A stretch of 58,707 nt of DNA from Chloroflexota bacterium (GTDB lineage: Bacteria > Chloroflexota > Anaerolineae > UBA1429), in contig JAAYAW010000023.1 of the NCBI GenBank assembly GCA_012719135.1, positions 1 to 58,707 on the forward strand. Direction: 5' to 3'. Position 1 is the first letter of the stretch, and each line of letters opens with the position of its first letter. The position numbers were made by a program, and so were the translations under genes. A model generated the notes under the pieces. The model searched no databases, was not told the DNA's origin, and was given only the letters and a program-made list of their open reading frames with translations. Positions 53,201-58,707 of the stretch are shown in pieces.

Positions 53201-53440
53201 TCACCGGCCCGTAATCTCTATCACACGCCAGCGCTTGCGCCGACTGAGCGGTCGCGACTCCTCGATAGTGACCCAGTCACCTTCGTGTGCGGCGTTCTCT
53301 TCATCATGCGCCACGTACTTTTTTGTCGTGCGCAGGATCTTGTTGTAGACGGCATGCCGCTTCGTGCTGACAACCTGCACGACGACGGTCTTGTCCATCT
53401 TGTCACTCACAACCTGACCGCTCATACGTCTACGTGGCAT
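53201..53440 (-). CDS. rpsQ: 30S ribosomal protein S17
   Basis: 79 residues: [16 protein letters not shown] and [29 protein letters not shown]. Starts 1 base after the rpmC stop. Confidence 0.97.
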   Translation of the reverse strand: MPRRRMSGQVVSDKMDKTVVVQVVSTKRHAVYNKILRTTKKYVAHDEENAAHEGDWVTIEESRPLSRRKRWRVIEITGR

Positions 53441-53441
53441 C

Positions 53442-53645
53442 CTACTGCTCCCCAGCCTTCAGCTCGCGCTCACGGAGAATCGTGTTCACCCGAGCGATAT
53501 CTCTGCGCACCTGCTTGATTCGGCTTGTATTATCCAGCTGCCGGCTGGCCGTCTGGAACCGCAGGTTGAACTGCTCCTGCTGGAGCTCGCCCAACTCCTG
53601 CGCAAGCTCGTCGGAGCTCATCTCGTGCAGCCTGCTTGCCTTCAT
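53442..53645 (-). CDS. rpmC: 50S ribosomal protein L29
   Basis: 67 residues, all helical, with the [29 protein letters not shown] core of L29. ATG overlaps the rplP stop (ATGA). Confidence 0.97.
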   Translation of the reverse strand: MKASRLHEMSSDELAQELGELQQEQFNLRFQTASRQLDNTSRIKQVRRDIARVNTILRERELKAGEQ

Positions 53646-54073
53646 TCCTCTTCACCTCGCCCCGCCTCAGACCGCGCCGATACCACCGTCTTGATGGGCA
53701 GCTTCTGAGCGGCACGCCACAGAGCGTCCTTTGCCGTGGCCTCATCCACCCCGCTGACCTCGAACAGAACACGCCCGGGCTTGACCACAGCCACGTAATG
53801 ATCGACGGCACCCTTGCCACTACCCATACGCGTTTCGGCCGCGCGCATGGTCACCGGCTTGTCCGGGAAGATGCGGATCCATACCTGGCCACCTCGGCGC
53901 ATGACACGCACTATGACGCGACGCGCCGCCTCAATCTGTCGGCTGGTGATCCACGCTGGCTCCAGCGCCTTCAGGCCGAATTCCCCGAAACTCACTTCTG
54001 CACCCCGCCACGCATACCCGCGCATGCGCCCACGGTGCTGCTTGCGATGCTTTAGCCTCTTGGGCATCAACAT
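53642..54073 (-). CDS. rplP: 50S ribosomal protein L16
   Basis: 143 residues starting [17 protein letters not shown], with GGGAG ten bases upstream. [24 protein letters not shown] is the conserved core. Stop is 5 bases from the rpsC stop-side boundary. Confidence 0.97.
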   Translation of the reverse strand: MLMPKRLKHRKQHRGRMRGYAWRGAEVSFGEFGLKALEPAWITSRQIEAARRVIVRVMRRGGQVWIRIFPDKPVTMRAAETRMGSGKGAVDHYVAVVKPGRVLFEVSGVDEATAKDALWRAAQKLPIKTVVSARSEAGRGEEE

Positions 54074-54078
54074 GACGA

Positions 54079-54750
54079 CTATGCTCCCTCACTGGTCGTC
54101 GTCCGAACGGACTCCGGACGAACGTCGCCGCGATAGATCCACACCTTTATCCCGATGCGCCCCGTTCCCGTGGCGGCCTCCTCGCTGGCATAGTCGATAT
54201 CTGCCCGCAAGGTGTGTAGCGGCACGCGACCCTCGCGAACCCACTCGCGTCGCGCCATCTCCGCACCAGAGAGTCGACCGCTGCACTGGACCTTGATGCC
54301 CTGAGCGCCGCTGCGCATCGTGCGCTGCACGACCTGCCGCATCACGCGCTTGTGGGCCACACGGCGTTCCAGCTGCTCCGCGATGCCCTCCGCAACCACT
54401 CGCGCATCTACCTCGGCGTTCGGCACCTCGGTCACGTCCACGCGAAGGCTCTTGCCCTGAATGTCGGACATATGCTCGAGCCGCGCCTTGAGGGCGTTGA
54501 TGTTTGCCCCCCGACGACCGATCACGATGCCGGGCTTGGCAGTGACGATGGTCACATTAATCTGCTTTGGAAAGCGCTGAATATCGATGCGCGATACCCC
54601 AGCGCGCCCCAAACTCGACCGGATCTCTTTGCGGATCGCTGTGTCTTCCGCTAGAAGCTTGGCGTATTGCGCGCCCTCAGCGAACCACTTGGATTCCCAG
54701 TCCTTTATGATTCCCAGCCTAAAGCCGATTGGATTTACTTTGCGCCCCAA
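54079..54750 (-). CDS. rpsC: 30S ribosomal protein S3
   Basis: 223 residues: [14 protein letters not shown] start, KH domain with [11 protein letters not shown], and C-terminal domain [17 protein letters not shown]. Located between rplV and rplP. Confidence 0.97.
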   Translation of the reverse strand: MGRKVNPIGFRLGIIKDWESKWFAEGAQYAKLLAEDTAIRKEIRSSLGRAGVSRIDIQRFPKQINVTIVTAKPGIVIGRRGANINALKARLEHMSDIQGKSLRVDVTEVPNAEVDARVVAEGIAEQLERRVAHKRVMRQVVQRTMRSGAQGIKVQCSGRLSGAEMARREWVREGRVPLHTLRADIDYASEEAATGTGRIGIKVWIYRGDVRPESVRTTTSEGA

Positions 54751-54773
54751 GATGCCTCCTTGCCTCGCCTGGC

Positions 54774-55118
54774 TCAGGCCTGCCGTGCCGAAAGCACGAC
54801 CGTGATATGAGAGCTACGCTTCAGAATGGGCTTGTAACGGCCTCTCGCACCGGGGCGACCCCTCTTCAGGGTCGGACCCTCGTCGGCCGTGATCGCGGCC
54901 ACATACAGCTCATCCGCCGCGAGCCCATAGTTCTCCTCGGCATTCGCCACCGCCGACTGCACGACCTTGCGAACCTCATGTGCAGCGGCCCGCGGTGTGA
55001 ACCTGAGAACATCCAGCGCTCTGGTCGCTGGCATCCCGCGGACCAAATCCGCAACCAACCGCACCTTTTGCGCTGACATGCCAATGTACTTGGCAACTGC
55101 TCGTACTTCTAGTGACAT
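54774..55118 (-). CDS. rplV: 50S ribosomal protein L22
   Basis: 114 residues; AKYIGMSAQKVRLVADLVRG and the exit-tunnel hairpin region (LKRGRPGARGRYKPILKRSSH) are typical. Confidence 0.97.
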   Translation of the reverse strand: MSLEVRAVAKYIGMSAQKVRLVADLVRGMPATRALDVLRFTPRAAAHEVRKVVQSAVANAEENYGLAADELYVAAITADEGPTLKRGRPGARGRYKPILKRSSHITVVLSARQA

Positions 55119-55189
55119 CAGCTAATCTCCTACACCCACTCGTGAGAACCGCTGCCGCCTACTGAAATCGCAGGTGACCCGGCCACAGT

Positions 55190-55471
55190 CTACTGAACCC
55201 GCGTCCTCCGCTCCTTGGCGGCATGCCCGCGATAGTACCGGGTCGGCGCGAACTCACCGAGCCGATGCCCAACCATGTTCTCAGTCACGTAGATGGGGAT
55301 GTGCCGCCGGCCGTCATGCACAGCAATGGTGTGCCCCACCATCTGTGGGAATATCACCGATGCCCGCGACCAAGTCCGAACCACGCGCTTTTCGCCACGC
55401 TGGTTCATCTCCTCAATCTTCTTGAGTAGCTTCTCCGAGACAAACGGTCCCTTTTTCAGAGATCGCGACAT
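55190..55471 (-). CDS. rpsS: 30S ribosomal protein S19
   Basis: 93 residues: [19 protein letters not shown], then the [11 protein letters not shown]-type segment ([16 protein letters not shown]). Confidence 0.97.
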   Translation of the reverse strand: MSRSLKKGPFVSEKLLKKIEEMNQRGEKRVVRTWSRASVIFPQMVGHTIAVHDGRRHIPIYVTENMVGHRLGEFAPTRYYRGHAAKERRTRVQ

Positions 55472-55520
55472 GACTGGCCCTCCCCGCTACATACCTGTAC
55501 GTCCACGCAGAGCTCCTTCG

Positions 55521-56354
55521 CTAACGCTTCTTGGCTCGGCGCCGGACGATCTGCTTGTCCGTTCGCTTGTTGTGACGCGTCTTGTAGCCCATCGTCGGCT
55601 GTCCCCAGGGCGTCTTTGGCCCAGGCATACCCACGGGCGCCTTGCCCTCTCCACCGCCATGCGGGTGATCCCGCGGAGTCATCGCGGAGCCGCGCGTGTG
55701 GGGCCGCCTGCCAAGCCACCGGCTACGCCCGGCCTTTCCGAGCCGCAGGTTGCTGGATTCCACGTTACCCACTTGGCCAATGGTTGCCATGCAGTCGCGT
55801 GCGACAATTCGCACCTCTCCAGATGGCATACGCAGTTGCACTGCATCGCCCTCTTTGGCCAGAATCTGAGCGCCCGTTCCAGCCGCGCGCACCAACTGCC
55901 CGCCCCGACCGGGATACAGCTCCACATTGTGCACCACTGTGCCGAGCGGTATGCTCGCCAGCGGGAGCGCGTTGCCTACACGGATGTCCGCCTCTTCGCC
56001 CGACATCAACTGGTCGCCTACACGCACACCGAGCGGCGCAATAATGTACCGCTTCTCCCCGTCGGCATAGACCAGAAGCGCAATCCGAGCGGATCGATTC
56101 GGGTCGTACTCGACACTCGCTACCCGCGCCGGTACCCCATGCTTGTCCCGACGAAAGTCGATGATGCGGTAGCGCCGCTTATGGCCCCCGCCGCGATGCC
56201 GCACCGTAACCTTTCCACGAAAGTTGCGGCCAGCCTTGGAAGAGAGCGGCGCCAGAAGCGACTTTTCGGGCGTGCTCGTGGTGATCTCTTCAAACGTGAA
56301 CCCCGACATACCCCGCCTGGATGGCGTCGTCGGTCTGTACTGCTTGATAGGCAT
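55521..56354 (-). CDS. rplB: 50S ribosomal protein L2
   Basis: 277 residues: the [13 protein letters not shown] start, [17 protein letters not shown], and the C-terminal [14 protein letters not shown] motif that contains the conserved peptidyl-transferase-region His. Confidence 0.98.
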   Translation of the reverse strand: MPIKQYRPTTPSRRGMSGFTFEEITTSTPEKSLLAPLSSKAGRNFRGKVTVRHRGGGHKRRYRIIDFRRDKHGVPARVASVEYDPNRSARIALLVYADGEKRYIIAPLGVRVGDQLMSGEEADIRVGNALPLASIPLGTVVHNVELYPGRGGQLVRAAGTGAQILAKEGDAVQLRMPSGEVRIVARDCMATIGQVGNVESSNLRLGKAGRSRWLGRRPHTRGSAMTPRDHPHGGGEGKAPVGMPGPKTPWGQPTMGYKTRHNKRTDKQIVRRRAKKR

Positions 56355-56403
56355 AATCCATTCCCCTCAGCTTGCGGCGTAACTCGAACCGCGCCAACCC
56401 AAC

Positions 56404-56691
56404 CTAGACGCCTTCAAAGAAGCTGATGCTATCGCCCGACGCAAGCGTGACGATGGCCTTCTTCCATTCTTGAGTATGGACCACATGACGCCCAACACGC
56501 CGTGTCTTGCCGGGCATGTTGATCATGTTGACGCGCTCGACCGTTACGTCGAACAGTGCCTCCACCGCCTGCCGAACCATCTGCTTGGTCGCGCGACGGT
56601 CCACCTGAAACGTATAGCGGTTCAGTTCGTCGGCGAGGTAGTTGGACTTTTCCGTCAGTATCGGTCGCCGGATGATCTGGTAATGATTCAC
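56404..56691 (-). CDS. rplW: 50S ribosomal protein L23
   Basis: 95 residues; IIRRPILTEKSNYL and FQVDRRATKQMVRQAVEALF are the L23 signature. Located at the tunnel exit, docking site for trigger factor and SRP. Confidence 0.96.
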   Translation of the reverse strand: MNHYQIIRRPILTEKSNYLADELNRYTFQVDRRATKQMVRQAVEALFDVTVERVNMINMPGKTRRVGRHVVHTQEWKKAIVTLASGDSISFFEGV

Positions 56692-56754
56692 AGCTTTGCG
56701 CTCCTATTGCCTCGTAAAGGCGGCACAGCGCACCTTTCGGCCCGTGCCACCGGA

Positions 56755-57387
56755 CTAGATATCCGTCCGCAGAAATCCCTCGATCTGCCCGACGGACTCC
56801 CGGGGCATCACAACAAAATCATAGCCCAGCAGGTCTCGAATACTGAGAACCTGTGCGTTCAGCGTCTTGACCTGTTGAAGGTTGCGCGCAGATCGCTCGA
56901 CGTTCTCATTACGGGCCGGCAAGAGGAACAGCGCTGAAGACTCCCCAAGCTTGAGATTCTCCAGCAGCGACCTCATCTCCCTCGTCTTGGGCGCGTCCAT
57001 CGTCAGGGCATCTAGAACGATAATCTGCTCATCAGCCGCCTTGACCGAAAGCGCAGAGCGCAAAGCCAGCCGCCGCATCTTGCGGTTCATCTTTTGCGCA
57101 TAGCTGCGAGGCTGTGGACCGAATACTGTCCCACCTCCGCGCCACTGCGGCGCCCGCGTGCTTCCCTGCCGCGCCCGCCCGGTGCCCTTCTGCCGCCAGG
57201 GCTTGCGCCCGCCACCGCGAACCTCGCCGCGTTCCTTGGTCTTGTGGGTCCCAAGCCTTGCGTTCGCCATCTGCCGAAGCAATGCCTGATGCATCACCGC
57301 CGTTGAAGGCTGGATGCCGAATACTGTCTCGTTCAGCTCGATCTCGTCGACCGTTTCACCGGCCATATTGACAACCGGAACTCGCAT
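56755..57387 (-). CDS. rplD: 50S ribosomal protein L4
   Basis: 210 residues from ATG 57387 ([18 protein letters not shown]) with AGGAG seven bases upstream; the frame is open to 57435 but the extra part is not L4-like. The tunnel loop [19 protein letters not shown] is present. In other bacteria L4 also regulates the S10 operon. Confidence 0.96.
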   Translation of the reverse strand: MRVPVVNMAGETVDEIELNETVFGIQPSTAVMHQALLRQMANARLGTHKTKERGEVRGGGRKPWRQKGTGRARQGSTRAPQWRGGGTVFGPQPRSYAQKMNRKMRRLALRSALSVKAADEQIIVLDALTMDAPKTREMRSLLENLKLGESSALFLLPARNENVERSARNLQQVKTLNAQVLSIRDLLGYDFVVMPRESVGQIEGFLRTDI

Positions 57388-57427
57388 TTCAACACTCCTG
57401 CGTATCGTCAGTGTGGCACCAGGCCGG

Positions 57428-58054
57428 CTAGGCAACCTTCACAGCATTGCGGACCATCACAAGCCCGCCTGCCGGGCCCGGCAGGGCCCCTCTGATCGCG
57501 ATGAGATTCCTCTCAGCGTCTACCCGAGCCACCGTAAGGTTCAGCGTGGTGACCCGTTCACTGCCCATGTGGCCCGGACCGCGCAGCCCCTTCCACACGC
57601 GCCCTGGCGTCGATGTGGAGCCAATCGAGCCGACCGCCCGCTCGCGGTCAGACTGACCGTGCGTTTTGGGGCCGCCGCGGAAGTGGTGCCGCTTGACGCC
57701 ACCCGCAAAGCCCTTGCCCTTGGAAGTACCGATCACGTCCACCAACTCGCCCTCGCTAAAGACCGTTACGTCGAGGACTTGGCCGACGGTATACGAACAG
57801 GAATCCTCGGTTGCGACTTCTCGCAGATGCCGCAACATCGGAAGGTTACGCAGGTGCCCTTTCTCAGGGCTATTGAGGCGCGTTGCCGGCCCGAAGCCGA
57901 TCTGAATCGCGTTGTAACCATCGCTGGCATCCGTCTTCACCTGAGTCACGTAGCACGGCCCCAGCTCAACGATGGTCACCGGGATGACCTCGCCCGTCTT
58001 GTCCACCAGGCGCGTCATGCCAACTTTCTTACCCAGTAGTGCTTTTCTCTTCAT
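57428..58054 (-). CDS. rplC: 50S ribosomal protein L3
   Basis: 208 residues: LGKKVGMTRLVDKTGEVIPVT, then GKGFAGGVKRHHFRGGPKTHGQS and the RVWKGLRGPGHMGSERVT loop. A 102-base gap separates it from rpsJ. Confidence 0.97.
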   Translation of the reverse strand: MKRKALLGKKVGMTRLVDKTGEVIPVTIVELGPCYVTQVKTDASDGYNAIQIGFGPATRLNSPEKGHLRNLPMLRHLREVATEDSCSYTVGQVLDVTVFSEGELVDVIGTSKGKGFAGGVKRHHFRGGPKTHGQSDRERAVGSIGSTSTPGRVWKGLRGPGHMGSERVTTLNLTVARVDAERNLIAIRGALPGPAGGLVMVRNAVKVA

Positions 58055-58156
58055 CTCTCCGCCTCGGGGGGAACTAGGCTGGCGGCCACTGGCTCACACG
58101 CCAGTAGGGCCACAAGGGTCTCCCCTTTCCCCCTCTGAACTAGACTATGTACGGGC

Positions 58157-58468
58157 CTAGAGCTTGATCTCGATGTCCACGCCGCCAGGCAGATCCAGGC
58201 GCATCAACGAATCGATCGTCTGCGGGTTCGGGTCCAGCACGTCGATCAAACGCTTGTGCGTGCGAATCTCCAGCTCTTCTCGTGAATCCCGGTCGATGAA
58301 AGGCGACCGCGCCACGGAGAACTTCTCAATGCGGGTGGGCAAGGGCACGGGCCCAACCACGGCCGCCCCTGTGCGCTCAGCCGTGTCGACGATCTGTCGC
58401 GATGACTGATCCAGTACCCTGTGATCATACGCCTTGAGTCGGATACGAATCCGCTGTTGTCTTGCCAT
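58157..58468 (-). CDS. rpsJ: 30S ribosomal protein S10 (NusE)
   Basis: 103 residues from ATG 58468 ([20 protein letters not shown]); the in-frame extension to 58495 is unconserved. [13 protein letters not shown]-type loop and [18 protein letters not shown] end are typical. Also a transcription antitermination factor in known systems. Confidence 0.97.
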   Translation of the reverse strand: MARQQRIRIRLKAYDHRVLDQSSRQIVDTAERTGAAVVGPVPLPTRIEKFSVARSPFIDRDSREELEIRTHKRLIDVLDPNPQTIDSLMRLDLPGGVDIEIKL

Positions 58469-58501
58469 GGTCTCCTCAATCCGGAAGATCTGCACGCTGC
58501 C

Positions 58502-58548
58502 TCAGGGATCAACACGTGGCCCTGAACTCAGCGCCACGTGTTGCCTGA
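58502..58548. promoter_or_regulatory. Strong hairpin between tuf and rpsJ
   Basis: CAACACGTGGC (58510-58520) and GCCACGTGTTG (58533-58543) pair perfectly over a 12-base loop; an outer TCAGG/CCTGA stem (58502-58506 with 58544-58548) extends it past a 3-base bulge. It occupies much of the 112-base gap. Without a T-run it could be a processing site, a leaky terminator or a regulatory element for the S10 operon. Confidence 0.55.
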
Positions 58549-58580
58549 ATCTACACTCCGCCTCTGATACTCTGCGCTCC

Positions 58581-58707
58581 CTACTCGATGATCTGCGTGA
58601 TGGCGCCGGCACCCACGGTTCGGCCACCCTCGCGGATCGCAAAGCGCGAGCCGACTTCCAGCGCCACCGGGACGATCAGCTGGATCGTCAGGTTGGCGTT
58701 GTCGCCC
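58581..58707 (-). CDS. tuf: Elongation factor Tu, C-terminal end (partial)
   Basis: The last 41 residues of EF-Tu run in from the window edge: [30 protein letters not shown] and the end ITQIIE before TAG. This is domain III; the 5' part lies outside. tuf directly upstream of rpsJ is the classic str/S10 junction. Confidence 0.96.
   Translation of the reverse strand, partial: GDNANLTIQLIVPVALEVGSRFAIREGGRTVGAGAITQIIE

Overview
The window is GC-rich chromosomal DNA from a bacterium that is most likely a member of the Chloroflexota, probably Anaerolineae-like. This assignment is inference. It rests on several DUF2298 ('Chlor_Arch_YYY') membrane domains lying next to an Agl23-like protein, a pairing known mainly from Chloroflexi and archaea. 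A complete S10-spc-alpha ribosomal superoperon, a type-Z (zinc) S14 and a zinc-type S4 also fit. I see no insertion sequence, phage gene, CRISPR array or broken gene.

Layout. Positions 1-6,600: a tRNA-Ser, an MFS transporter, a small unknown helical protein, and a glycolysis group in which gpmA (+) faces a divergent 6-phosphofructokinase and pgk (-); a Gfo/Idh/MocA oxidoreductase diverges from pgk. Positions 6,700-14,600 (all -): a glycerate 2-kinase, secF and secD behind a consensus promoter and a possible attenuator, then a tight group reading cca, a CorC/HlyC-type CBS membrane protein, a PP2C/SpoIIE-like phosphatase and a small P-loop protein. Positions 14,599-15,111 form the only long stretch without a recognisable gene.

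Positions 15,112-36,207 (all -) are the accessory core: about 21 kb of almost only polytopic membrane proteins, many with overlapping ends. In reading order: a GT39-type glycosyltransferase, a flippase-like membrane protein (TIGR00374/UPF0104), a SAM methyltransferase, a second GT39-like protein, a 2353-residue protein fusing a GT39-like domain to two DUF2298 domains, a free-standing third DUF2298 protein, a third GT39-like protein, an Agl23-like protein with a C-terminal NHL propeller, and a HAD phosphatase. lepA lies 4 bases upstream of this run. About 4 kb further upstream, on the other strand, is a UbiA-family protein resembling decaprenyl-phosphate phosphoribose synthase. Together these suggest a polyprenyl-phosphate-sugar-dependent pathway that assembles or transfers a surface glycan outside the membrane. 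The pathway and its product are inference.

Positions 36,212-41,018: lepA, an AI-2E-family transporter, a TlyA-type rRNA methyltransferase and the divergent UbiA gene. Positions 41,042-58,707: transcription and translation genes read right to left from tuf (partial) and rpsJ to rplM and rpsI, with secY, adk, map, rpoA and truA embedded. infA, usually between map and rpmJ, is absent there; only 2 bases separate the two genes.
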